DNA of 5,582 nucleotides. It comes from a bacterium. GTDB lineage: Bacteria > Zixibacteria > MSB-5A5 > GN15 > FEB-12. The notes below the pieces were generated by a model. That model saw nothing but the letters and a program-made list of their open reading frames with translations. It was not told the origin of the DNA and did not search any database. The translations under genes and the position numbers were made by a program. This document shows, piece after piece, positions 1 to 5,582 of the stretch. The stretch spans positions 1-5,582 of the forward strand of contig DAOUUR010000185.1 in the NCBI GenBank assembly GCA_030668045.1. Reading direction: 5' to 3'. Numbering within the stretch: position 1 is the stretch's first letter; each line of letters opens with the position of its first letter.

Positions 1-1278
1 ACGTGTGTCGCCAAGATGCCTCGACGCATTCTCGACAATGACAATTGATGCGTCGCCAAGCATACCGATTGCAATAGCAATCCCTCCCAGCGACATCAGA
101 TTGGCTGACATGTCGGCCCATCCCATACCTATGGCGGCCACCAACGCACAGATCGGCAGAGACAAGGCTACAATTGACGCACTGCGCACACTCCCCATGA
201 AAAGAAACAGCACAAGAATAACCAGCAACGCACCTTTCCAGAGAGCCTTTCGCACAGTATCGATAGCGCTGCCAACGAGAGTACTCTGATTGTAGTATGG
301 TACGAGCGTCACACCATCGGGCAGCGAGGCTTGCACCTCAGGAAAAACTACTTCCAGTCGTTCGATGATCTCCGACGTGTTCTCGCCGTATAGTTTCAGA
401 ATGATTCCGGCCACTACCTCATCGGTACCGTTACGGGTAACGACACCACGCCTGAGTTCCTGCCCAAAACCAATTTCGGCAACATCGCCCAATCGAACCG
501 GTCGACCACTCACTACCTTTATTTGCAGATTGCGAAGGTCCTCGCGTTTCTCCACCAGTCCGATACCTCGAACCAGATACTCCTCGGAACCTAACACCAG
601 AAATTGTCCTCCGGCGTTCCGGTTGTTGGAGTTGACCGTCTCGACTACATCCCCAAGTGACAGGTCATACTTATTCAGAGCGTGCGGATCAAGTTCGATC
701 TGATATTGTAAGACATGACCGCCCATGGAGAGAATCTCTGTCACGCCCGGCACCGATTGCAGTTGATACTTTACAACCCAGTCGTTCAATTCGCGCAGAT
801 ACGTGGTGAGCTGTTTACCTTCGGTGTCCACCGAACTGTCGGCCTGGAGATAATACATGAACACTTCGCCGAGACCTGTAGAGATCGGCCCCAAGGCCGG
901 AGGGTCATCCATCTCCGGAAGTTCGGCGGTAGTGGCAGCCAGACGCTCGGCTACTATCTGACGTGCGAAGTAGATGTCCACGTCGTCATCAAAATAAACA
1001 TAAATGACCGCCATACCAAAAGCCGAAGTTGATTTAATCAGCTTGACGCCGGGCAAACCGTTCATGGCCGATTCAATCGGGAAAGCAATCAACCGCTCAA
1101 TTTCTTCGGGAGCCATGCCGTGTGCTTCGGCAAAAACCGGAACCATCACCGGGGAGATATCGGGAAAAGCATCAGTCGGTAAATACCGATACTGATAGAC
1201 ACCCAGCAAAACAATCGCCAGAAGGCCGATGACCAACAGGAGTCGATTCTTGAGAGCGTACTCAAAAAATAGTTTCAT
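1..1278 (-). CDS. Heavy-metal efflux RND pump, CzcA/CusA family (N-terminal part, cut by window edge)
   Basis: This is the inner-membrane, proton-driven pump of a tripartite metal exporter. The frame is open from the ATG at 1278 to the left edge (426 residues, no stop); the family usually has about 1,020-1,080 residues, so some 40% is present. Visible parts in order: TM1 (about 12-27), the family-typical LPTDAFPDIS (33-42) and PEEIER (57-62), periplasmic porter subdomains to about 340 including YFARQIVAERL (103-113) and LGPISTGLGEVF (129-140), TM2 (about 349-363), TM3 (about 367-386), and the TM4 signature LMSLGGIAIAIGM followed by GDASIVIVEN. Asp409 and Glu416 match CzcA Asp408 and Glu415 of the proton relay. 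Position 403 is Ala where CzcA has Asp402, which argues against the CzcA (Zn/Co/Cd) subclass; the Cu/Ag subclass also lacks this Asp. GAGGAGG lies 4 bases before the ATG and overlaps the adaptor's stop, implying translational coupling. Family is certain; the metal is not. Confidence 0.95.
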   Translation of the reverse strand, partial: MKLFFEYALKNRLLLVIGLLAIVLLGVYQYRYLPTDAFPDISPVMVPVFAEAHGMAPEEIERLIAFPIESAMNGLPGVKLIKSTSAFGMAVIYVYFDDDVDIYFARQIVAERLAATTAELPEMDDPPALGPISTGLGEVFMYYLQADSSVDTEGKQLTTYLRELNDWVVKYQLQSVPGVTEILSMGGHVLQYQIELDPHALNKYDLSLGDVVETVNSNNRNAGGQFLVLGSEEYLVRGIGLVEKREDLRNLQIKVVSGRPVRLGDVAEIGFGQELRRGVVTRNGTDEVVAGIILKLYGENTSEIIERLEVVFPEVQASLPDGVTLVPYYNQSTLVGSAIDTVRKALWKGALLVILVLFLFMGSVRSASIVALSLPICALVAAIGMGWADMSANLMSLGGIAIAIGMLGDASIVIVENASRHLGDTR

Positions 1279-1282
1279 CTCG

Positions 1283-1289
1283 CCTCCTC
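1283..1289 (-). promoter_or_regulatory. Shine-Dalgarno of the RND pump gene, overlapping the adaptor stop codon
   Basis: On the minus strand GAGGAGG ends 4 bases before the ATG at 1278, and its first two bases belong to the TGA stop of the adaptor gene. Ribosomes ending the adaptor are therefore placed on the pump's start site, which points to translational coupling. Confidence 0.8.
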
Positions 1290-2295
1290 AATGTCCGTGG
1301 CCGGCATGGCCACTCAGGGAACTGGTAACAATTTGAGCTTTCAGTTCAAAAGCACCCGCAGCTACATACTCGGCTCCTTCGGTCAGTCCCTCTACGATAC
1401 GAACGTGATGCTCATCAGAGTCACCAACGACAACTTCCACCGCGGCAAATTCGTCGGTACCTTCAACCACTAAGACGACACTCTCTTCGCCGATGAACTG
1501 CACGGCCTCTTTCTCTACAACCAACCCCTCTTCGCCAGCTTCAGTGACGACGGTCGCGTGAACAAACGTACCGGGCCGCCAAGTGTTGTCATGATTAGGC
1601 AGCACCACGCGCGCTGTGCTGCTGCGAGTGTGCACGTCCAGCATAGGAGTTACAAAGTCAATAACCCCTGCCACCTGTTGCTCGGACCCTATCGTTGTGA
1701 GGAGCGCCTCCTGACCAGCCCTGACCAGACCAGCGTCTTTTGGATAAACCGCCAGGTTGACCCAGACTGTGGAAAGGTCGGCCAGAACGTAGATACTGCT
1801 TTCGCCGGAGACGTACTCGCCTGGAGATACGTTCCGTTCGATGATCCAACCGGAGATCGGCGCCTCAATCGAGTAAGAGTTCATACTCTCGTTGCTTTCG
1901 ATCACCGCCACAACCTCCCCGGCGGTGACATAACTACCCACCCGAAACTTTGCCTCAAGCGCGATCCCGGCAAACCGTGGTGCGATGTGAACCAGTCGAT
2001 CTTCGTTGAAACCAACCTCACCCGGCAGTTCACTTGTCTTTTCGATGCATCCCGTGCTCACCCGTGCCAGAGTAAGACCAGCCATTTTCTGAACCTCGGG
2101 CGACAGTTTCACTACGATCTCATCGTGTTCGTCAGTTTCTTCGCATGGAGTATCAACGTCATGGTCATGCTCGTTAACTTCATTAAGCACCGGTACTGTC
2201 TCATGGTCATGGCCATCGTGTTCGTCCTGACCTATCGCTGCGGTCGACGCCAGAAACACCAGCATCAAGAGCAGAATCGAAATACGGTTAATCAT
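1288..2295 (-). CDS. Periplasmic adaptor (membrane fusion protein) of a metal RND exporter, CzcB/CusB family, hairpin-less
   Basis: This protein bridges the RND pump and the outer-membrane duct. It has 335 residues from the chosen ATG: GAGGA lies 8 bases upstream, and the start gives a compact signal peptide (MINRISILLLMLVFLASTAAIG). An ATG at 2310 would add five residues, but its nearest AGGAG is 15 bases away. Order: signal peptide (1-22), Asp/His-rich segment (DEHDGHDHE at 24-32, more His to about 58), first lipoyl half with PRFAGIALEAKFRVGSYV (106-123), second half with IEAPISGWIIERNVSPGEYV (143-162), beta-barrel from ADLSTVWVNL (172-181), membrane-proximal domain (about 257-320), and a C-terminal GHAGHGH. 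Only about nine residues (ESNESMNSY) separate the lipoyl halves, where CusB- and ZneB-type adaptors have a long alpha-helical hairpin. The Met cluster that binds Cu(I) in CusB is absent. The His-rich ends suggest metal capture (inference). The gene overlaps the upstream stop by eight bases. Confidence 0.93.
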   Translation of the reverse strand: MINRISILLLMLVFLASTAAIGQDEHDGHDHETVPVLNEVNEHDHDVDTPCEETDEHDEIVVKLSPEVQKMAGLTLARVSTGCIEKTSELPGEVGFNEDRLVHIAPRFAGIALEAKFRVGSYVTAGEVVAVIESNESMNSYSIEAPISGWIIERNVSPGEYVSGESSIYVLADLSTVWVNLAVYPKDAGLVRAGQEALLTTIGSEQQVAGVIDFVTPMLDVHTRSSTARVVLPNHDNTWRPGTFVHATVVTEAGEEGLVVEKEAVQFIGEESVVLVVEGTDEFAAVEVVVGDSDEHHVRIVEGLTEGAEYVAAGAFELKAQIVTSSLSGHAGHGH

Positions 2296-3601
2296 TATCT
2301 GAGTCCTCATCAGCCTGAAGGATCACTCCTCCCAGCCGTTCCAGTGTAATTATCTGCTCGCGGAGGGCGAGCATCATGTCATTATGTTCAAATCTCAGCT
2401 CTACCAGGGAGCGATTGGCTTCCAGAAGACTGGTGTACGGCAGACGACCCGACTGGTACAGCATCTGTATCGTCTGATACGCCTCTTCGGCGGTGGGAAG
2501 CAATTCGTCGTGCAGGGCAACGTGCCGGTGGGTCAATTGTCGCAGACGGGCCACCCCGGAGGCAACCGCAGTTGTGCTTAGAAGTCGTGCCTGTTGACGT
2601 TCGAAATCGATCCGTTGAATGTCGGCATCAAGGCTACGCAGAGTGCCACGATTCTGATTCCCAAACGGCAACGGCAGCGCCAGACCAAACATCAGAGACT
2701 TGGATCCATCGGCTGTCACTCGCTTGACGCCACCACTCAAAGTCAGGTTGGGTCTTGCCTCGGCCACAGCAAGCTGTCGCTCTGCTTTCAGTCGTTCTTG
2801 ATATCGGTCCAGAGCCAACAGCTCTCGGGTTGAGTCAGCCAGTGTCTCAGAAACTCGGTTTAGTATGGAGCCATAATCCAACTCGGCAAGCGCGACCACA
2901 CTGACCCCGGCGAAATCACTTGCCCACAATGATGTCAACTCGATCCGTGCGGTTTCAATATCCATCGCGGCATCGGCTCTGGCTAACTTGGCTCGCTTAA
3001 GTTCCAACCGGGCCAGCAGCAATTCCGATTGAAGCGCTACACCTTTGTCAATCCGCTGCCGGATCGTCGCTACAATGTCGTCAGCCAGTTCAACAGATAT
3101 CTCCGAAAGATGGTACTGTTCCTGGGCATGAGCCAGACGGTAATAGCGTCCTCGCGTGTCCAGATAGAGATCAAAGGCGTCGACCTGGGCCTCGAATTCA
3201 ACTTCCTGTTGCTCGACCTCTGCCACTCTCTTGCGAGCGCCTCGCTTTCCGAACAGCTCAAACTCTTGAGATAGAGACACAGATATCTCCGCTTCGCTCG
3301 TGCCGGGAGCATCCCAACCGACATTCCCGATTTCAGATTCAAGCTCCGGGCTGGGCTTTATTCCCGCCTGGATAATCCCACCATTCGCTGCCTCCAGCCT
3401 GAATAGAAGAGACGGCAATAGCGGGTTGCGGGCAGCTACCAGATGCAAGACCGCCTGAAGGGTCAAAGTTGAATCTTCATCTCCAACCGTTGAGTCAACC
3501 GCAAACGGAGCCTCCCAACGATCAGTCCCACTTGCTGGCCCTGTCAGGGCCATTACTAATAGCAGCGTCAGAGCCACCAATGTATACAGATGTCTTTTCA
3601 T
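2288..3601 (-). CDS. Outer-membrane factor of a metal RND exporter, CzcC/CusC-type TolC-family protein
   Basis: This is the outer-membrane and periplasmic duct that receives metal from the adaptor-pump complex. It has 437 residues, a normal length for CzcC-like proteins. The signal peptide is about residues 1-25 (hydrophobic 7-19, then GPASG). There is no lipobox Cys, unlike lipidated CusC. Family signatures: LTLQAVLHLVAARNP (46-60), the KPSPELESEIGN block (82-93), LSQEFELFGKRGAR (110-123, the hallmark 'Q-x-E-L-x-GKR-x-x-R' of CzcC proteins), and LALPLPFGNQNRG (307-319) opening the second repeat. Long Glu/Arg/Ala-rich helices (124-225 and 320-425) fit the two coiled-coil halves of the duct. 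GGAG lies 8 bases before the ATG at 3601. It is the first gene of the tight C-B-A operon, and its stop lies inside the adaptor gene. A promoter candidate with a palindrome lies directly upstream. Confidence 0.94.
   Translation of the reverse strand: MKRHLYTLVALTLLLVMALTGPASGTDRWEAPFAVDSTVGDEDSTLTLQAVLHLVAARNPLLPSLLFRLEAANGGIIQAGIKPSPELESEIGNVGWDAPGTSEAEISVSLSQEFELFGKRGARKRVAEVEQQEVEFEAQVDAFDLYLDTRGRYYRLAHAQEQYHLSEISVELADDIVATIRQRIDKGVALQSELLLARLELKRAKLARADAAMDIETARIELTSLWASDFAGVSVVALAELDYGSILNRVSETLADSTRELLALDRYQERLKAERQLAVAEARPNLTLSGGVKRVTADGSKSLMFGLALPLPFGNQNRGTLRSLDADIQRIDFERQQARLLSTTAVASGVARLRQLTHRHVALHDELLPTAEEAYQTIQMLYQSGRLPYTSLLEANRSLVELRFEHNDMMLALREQIITLERLGGVILQADEDSDND
2304..2308 (-). 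promoter_or_regulatory. Shine-Dalgarno that decides the adaptor start
   Basis: GAGGA on the minus strand lies 8 bases before the ATG at 2295, inside the end of the outer-membrane factor gene. It overlaps the alternative upstream ATG at 2310, which lacks a well-spaced site of its own. This favours the 335-residue adaptor. Confidence 0.7.
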
Positions 3602-3612
3602 CTACTTCACTC

Positions 3613-3628
3613 CACTATAATTACAGTG
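3613..3628. promoter_or_regulatory. Candidate operator: 16-base near-perfect palindrome over the -10
   Basis: CACTATAATTACAGTG is symmetric except at one base pair (7 of 8 half-site positions match). It covers the -10 candidate and reaches the ribosome site of the outer-membrane factor gene, where a bound repressor would block transcription. A shorter overlapping symmetry, TACA-G-TGTA, lies at 3622-3630; it loosely recalls the TACA/TGTA halves of BlaI/CopY-type operators but with a one-base centre. The cognate regulator is not in the window. Confidence 0.4.
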
Positions 3629-3649
3629 TATGCTGGAATACCCCATCAA
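3620..3649 (-). promoter_or_regulatory. Candidate sigma70-type promoter of the C-B-A metal-efflux operon
   Basis: On the minus strand, TTGATG (3649-3644) is followed after 18 bases by TGTAAT (3625-3620), 4/6 and 5/6 matches to the hexamers. Transcription would begin about 12 bases before the ATG at 3601, leaving a very short leader holding the GGAG ribosome site (3613-3610). The long spacer and the palindrome over the -10 suggest a regulated promoter. The sigma consensus of this organism is unknown, so this is a candidate only. Confidence 0.4.
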
Positions 3650-3698
3650 GCGGGGCCTCCCAATCAGTCAGATCAATATTGGTATAGTTGTGAAAAAA

Positions 3699-4121
3699 TC
3701 AGCAGCGAAGAACCGTTGCTGCAACCGAGATCGAACCAGTCGAACTCTTCTTGATTCCGGTAGCAAGGGTGCGTCCCGAGCTACCATCGTTAACCGCCGC
3801 CTCACCCGCAAGGACGCAGGCTTGATGGAGGACAATGGCTTTCATGATTGATCCATCGGAGTATCTGGAGCGTCGTCTCCACTGGGAGCTGTCAAGGGGA
3901 ATGTCGGAACAATCGACACAGGCGTGATGATAGTCTCCCCTATCAATGACAACAGCGGATGCCGGATGGTCGGCGTCACAACAGTGTTGAAGATGAACTG
4001 GCTCTATTTTCATCTGACCCTTATCGCCGAAACACAGAACCTCACAGGAACTGCTGGCGTAGAGACTGAGGCCAAGTAAGAAACAGAGCGACCAGATGAT
4101 TGATTTCCGAACCGAAGCCAT
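3699..4121 (-). CDS. Small secreted Cys/His-rich protein of unknown function preceding the metal-efflux operon
   Basis: It has 140 residues from the ATG at 4121. The frame can be opened to a TTG at 4157, but that TTG is part of a perfect TTGACA promoter hexamer and has no ribosome site, so the ATG is preferred. Residues 1-22 form a signal peptide (MASVRKSIIWSLCFLLGLSLYA); SSSC26 is a poor lipobox, so soluble export is more likely than lipidation. The exported part has paired ligands: C26-x3-C30, H43, H46, C47-C48, H52, H65-H66, and C68-VD-C71 followed by SDIPLDSS. The rest (81-140) is basic and Ser/Ala-rich with no recognised domain, ending in Cys140. I recall similar short 'Cys-rich then DIPL' hypothetical proteins near metal RND operons in other bacteria, but assign no function. 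Metal binding or sensing in the periplasm is inferred from the residues and the position. The next gene starts 97 bases downstream. Confidence 0.8.
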   Translation of the reverse strand: MASVRKSIIWSLCFLLGLSLYASSSCEVLCFGDKGQMKIEPVHLQHCCDADHPASAVVIDRGDYHHACVDCSDIPLDSSQWRRRSRYSDGSIMKAIVLHQACVLAGEAAVNDGSSGRTLATGIKKSSTGSISVAATVLRC

Positions 4122-4129
4122 ATTTTGAT

Positions 4130-4157
4130 AAGATAATAGACAATCAAATTTTGTCAA
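4130..4157 (-). promoter_or_regulatory. Candidate promoter of the Cys/His-rich protein gene, giving a leaderless message
   Basis: A perfect TTGACA (4157-4152, minus strand) is followed after 16 bases by TATCTT (4135-4130, 4/6). Only eight bases then separate the -10 from the ATG at 4121, so transcription would begin at or next to the start codon. No Shine-Dalgarno is visible before that ATG, in line with a leaderless message. The spacer region carries a GACAA/TTGTC inverted repeat (4139-4155), a possible operator. Confidence 0.45.
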
Positions 4158-4168
4158 TACTAATTGGG

Positions 4169-4180
4169 TGCATTGATGCA
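4169..4180. promoter_or_regulatory. Short palindrome upstream of the Cys/His-rich gene promoter
   Basis: TGCAT-TG-ATGCA has perfect five-base arms and lies about 12 bases upstream of the TTGACA hexamer, a usual position for an activator or a second operator half. It is short, and chance occurrence is possible. Confidence 0.25.
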
Positions 4181-4257
4181 GATAGAGAAATTACTGTTCC
4201 AGTTCAGGCTCAGCACGGGCGGGTTCAAGTTATTGGACGCCAATGTAGTAAGACAGA

Positions 4258-4277
4258 TTCAAATCCTCTCACCCCGA
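4258..4277 (+). other. tRNA 3'-end-like fragment (tRNA-Pro-like); possible attachment-site remnant
   Basis: The 20 bases read like positions 54-73 of a tRNA: a T-loop TTCAAAT fitting TTCRANY, the conserved C61, TψC-stem 3' strand CTCT, acceptor 3' strand CACCCCG and discriminator A. The acceptor strand is typical of bacterial tRNA-Pro, whose 5' end is CGGGGTG. No matching 5' half exists upstream, the T-stem 5' side does not pair well, and TTT follows instead of CCA, so this is not a working tRNA. Integration into tRNA 3' ends leaves exactly such fragments. Its orientation would put the element on the lower-coordinate side, which holds the metal operon. The match is judged from memory of tRNA consensus, not from a search. 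Confidence 0.35.
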
Positions 4278-4442
4278 TTTATTTTATCTGACGGTTCATA
4301 TCTATTATTGATGAATTTCTTTGAAAACGGATGGACCATATCGATCAGCCCCCGTTTGACATGACCAATTACATGCAGATAATTCTGTCCTTGTCGGGTT
4401 GAAGTTCTCATTATTAAGGGTTTGATTCTTTGTGTACCTCAG

Positions 4443-5582
4443 CTAATCAATCTCCAGCGAGCCGATGAGCTGTTCTATCTCCAAGCGGGAAATGCGTGCC
4501 TGGTAGCGAGCAGCAATCAAAGAAATCTGCGTTTTCGCCAAACTTAACTGGGCGTCTCGGAATTCAAGCGAATTAACAATTCCCAGTTCCTGACGTTCTT
4601 GTTGCAGTTCAAGGTTTCGCTGAGCAGCTTCGGCGTTCTGTTTCTCCAGGTCGATGATTTTCATTCTTTGTTGATAAGTATCGTACGTTTCCCGAAAAAG
4701 TCCGATCAAACGATTCCGGGCGTCCCGCAGAATCAGGGCCTGGTTGTTGGCTTCAATCTTCGCGTTTTGCAACTCTATCCTGTTACGGCGTCCGTTGAAC
4801 AGATTTAAGGATAGCGACAGACCGACAGTGGTACTATTGGTTTGAGTGCCGACATCAAGACCCGGATTCAGCCCCGCCGTGCTGTTGACGGTCTCGTCGG
4901 AGTAACCGTAGTTTGCATACGCAGACAGGTGCGGCAGAAATGATGAACGCGCGCTCTGTACATTGCGACCAGCGACTTTCTCACCCAGCTCCGCCGTCTT
5001 TAGACTGCTGTTATGCTCCAGCGCCAAGTCGAGCGCATGTGTGTAGTCGAGTGTTAGTTCAGGTATGATTATCTCAGTACTGACCGAATACGATGTGGTC
5101 GGGTCTTGTCCCAGGAGAACGTTCAAATATTGGCGGGCGATATTCACCTCCAACTCCCGGCTGAGCAGAGTCGACTGATCGGAATTGAAAGCCACCTGGG
5201 CATGGAGAAAGTCGGTAGAGGAGGAACCACCGAGTTCACTTCGTACCTGCTCCCGCCTCAGGCGCACTTCTGAAAGGTCGTATGTGTCACTGGCAACCTG
5301 CAGAAGCCATTCCTGTTGAACCAAGTTGAAATAAGCTTTGGAGATGCCCACAATCGAACCTTCAATTTGATTTCGGGCCTGGTACTCACCCAGCCGTGCC
5401 AGCTCGTTAAATTTCTTGCGATCGACAAACATCCTGAAGCCGTCAAAAAGCGTCCAGCGAAGGGACAATTCGGCGGTTAAGTTCTCGATATCAGATTCAG
5501 GGCTGGAAGGTGGCAGGTCTACCTCCTGATCACCGTTGGTCAACCTGTAGCCACTGGACGCATCTACTGTCGGCAGGAAACC
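4443..5582 (-). CDS. TolC-family outer-membrane efflux protein (C-terminal part, cut by window edge)
   Basis: This is an outer-membrane exit duct for another tripartite exporter. The frame is open to the right edge (379 residues plus stop), so the true start lies outside; the TTG at 5543 is an internal Leu codon, not a start. The two-fold repeat of the family is visible. FLPTVDASSGYRL (2-14) and later SFLPHLSAYANYGYS (214-228) open equivalent beta-strands, and LRWTLFDG (41-48) and LSLNLFNG (257-264) open equivalent helices. Long Gln/Glu/Ala-rich helices follow each, ending in the typical RISRLEIEQLIGSL. It lacks the CzcC hallmark (ELxGKR) of the other outer-membrane factor here, so it is not a duplicate. 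Its partners (RND or ABC pump plus adaptor) would be expected to the right. It is separated from the metal operon by about 320 bases and is probably the last gene of its own operon. Confidence 0.92.
   Translation of the reverse strand, partial: GFLPTVDASSGYRLTNGDQEVDLPPSSPESDIENLTAELSLRWTLFDGFRMFVDRKKFNELARLGEYQARNQIEGSIVGISKAYFNLVQQEWLLQVASDTYDLSEVRLRREQVRSELGGSSSTDFLHAQVAFNSDQSTLLSRELEVNIARQYLNVLLGQDPTTSYSVSTEIIIPELTLDYTHALDLALEHNSSLKTAELGEKVAGRNVQSARSSFLPHLSAYANYGYSDETVNSTAGLNPGLDVGTQTNSTTVGLSLSLNLFNGRRNRIELQNAKIEANNQALILRDARNRLIGLFRETYDTYQQRMKIIDLEKQNAEAAQRNLELQQERQELGIVNSLEFRDAQLSLAKTQISLIAARYQARISRLEIEQLIGSLEID

Larger units (their letters stand above)
4158..4442. other. AT-rich intergenic region between the two efflux loci
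   Basis: These 285 bases are visibly richer in A and T than the flanking genes and hold no convincing gene on either strand. They contain the tRNA-like fragment (4258-4277), a five-base-arm hairpin ATTGG-ACG-CCAAT just before it (4232-4244), and the TGCAT palindrome (4169-4180). A weak inverted repeat AAACGG/CCGTTT (4325-4357) follows the TolC-family gene. No strong intrinsic terminator for that gene is seen. Confidence 0.6.

Noticed and set aside
5..1195. Several plus-strand open frames of 63-112 residues
   Set aside because: All are shadows of the RND pump gene, which is open through the whole stretch on the minus strand with unmistakable family motifs.
1558..2349. 263-residue open frame on the plus strand
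   Set aside because: It lies antisense to the adaptor gene, which has a signal peptide, lipoyl motifs and operon spacing. The plus-strand product has no recognisable domain and a composition typical of an antisense frame.
3660..3682. CCAAT/ATTGG inverted repeat after the Cys/His-rich gene as a terminator
   Set aside because: The arms are five bases with a 13-base loop and no T run follows on the minus strand, so termination is unlikely.
4122..4157. TTG start at 4157 adding 12 residues to the Cys/His-rich protein
   Set aside because: The TTG is the start of a perfect TTGACA hexamer, has no ribosome site, and would lengthen the signal peptide's n-region.
4205..4277. A complete tRNA gene ending at 4277
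   Set aside because: No CGGGGTG 5' acceptor strand is present, no proper anticodon loop can be drawn, and the T-stem 5' side mispairs. Only the 3' 20 bases fit.
4325..4357. AAACGG/CCGTTT inverted repeat as a terminator for the TolC-family gene
   Set aside because: The stem is only six pairs with a 21-base loop, and the following T run is just four bases before a C.
4164..4364. Plus-strand frame of 66 residues (62 from an ATG at 4176) in the intergenic region
   Set aside because: There is no ribosome site, no recognisable domain, and it runs through the tRNA-like fragment and the palindromes. It is more likely a chance frame in AT-rich DNA.
5541..5543. TTG at 5543 as the start of the TolC-family gene
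   Set aside because: The frame continues upstream in family-typical sequence (FLPTVDASSGYR) to the window edge, so this is an internal Leu.

Overview
The window reads as part of a Gram-negative (diderm) bacterial chromosome with mid-range GC. Every protein recognised belongs to, or sits beside, tripartite efflux across two membranes, which needs an outer membrane. The phylum cannot be fixed from this sequence. All convincing genes lie on the minus strand, so transcription runs from high to low coordinates.

Layout in transcription order: (1) 5582-4443, the C-terminal 379 residues of a TolC-family outer-membrane factor, cut by the right edge and probably the last gene of another efflux operon. 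(2) 4442-4122, an AT-rich intergenic stretch. It carries a 20-base match to the 3' end of a tRNA (tRNA-Pro-like) at 4258-4277, a short palindrome and a promoter candidate. (3) 4121-3699, a small secreted Cys/His-rich protein of unknown function, possibly from a leaderless message. (4) 3698-3602, a 97-base gap with a promoter candidate whose -10 is covered by a near-perfect 16-base palindrome. (5) 3601-2288, a CzcC/CusC-type outer-membrane factor. (6) 2295-1288, a CzcB/CusB-type periplasmic adaptor with His-rich ends and apparently no alpha-helical hairpin. (7) 1278-1, the first 426 residues of a CzcA/CusA-type heavy-metal RND pump, cut by the left edge.

Genes 5-7 form a tight operon in the classical C-B-A order. 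The adaptor start overlaps the end of the outer-membrane factor gene, and the pump's Shine-Dalgarno overlaps the adaptor's stop codon. The expected job is export of metal cations from periplasm and cytoplasm to the outside: the pump drives transport by proton flow, the adaptor bridges, and the outer-membrane factor is the exit duct. The small Cys/His-rich protein is well placed to bind or sense metal in the periplasm, but that is inference. Metal specificity is unresolved: His-rich adaptor ends suggest divalent metals, whereas the pump lacks the extra membrane Asp of the Zn/Co/Cd pump CzcA.

The most unusual points are the tRNA 3'-end-like fragment, which could be one end of an integrated metal-resistance island, the hairpin-less adaptor paired with a full-length outer-membrane factor, and the uncharacterised Cys/His-rich protein leading the operon.
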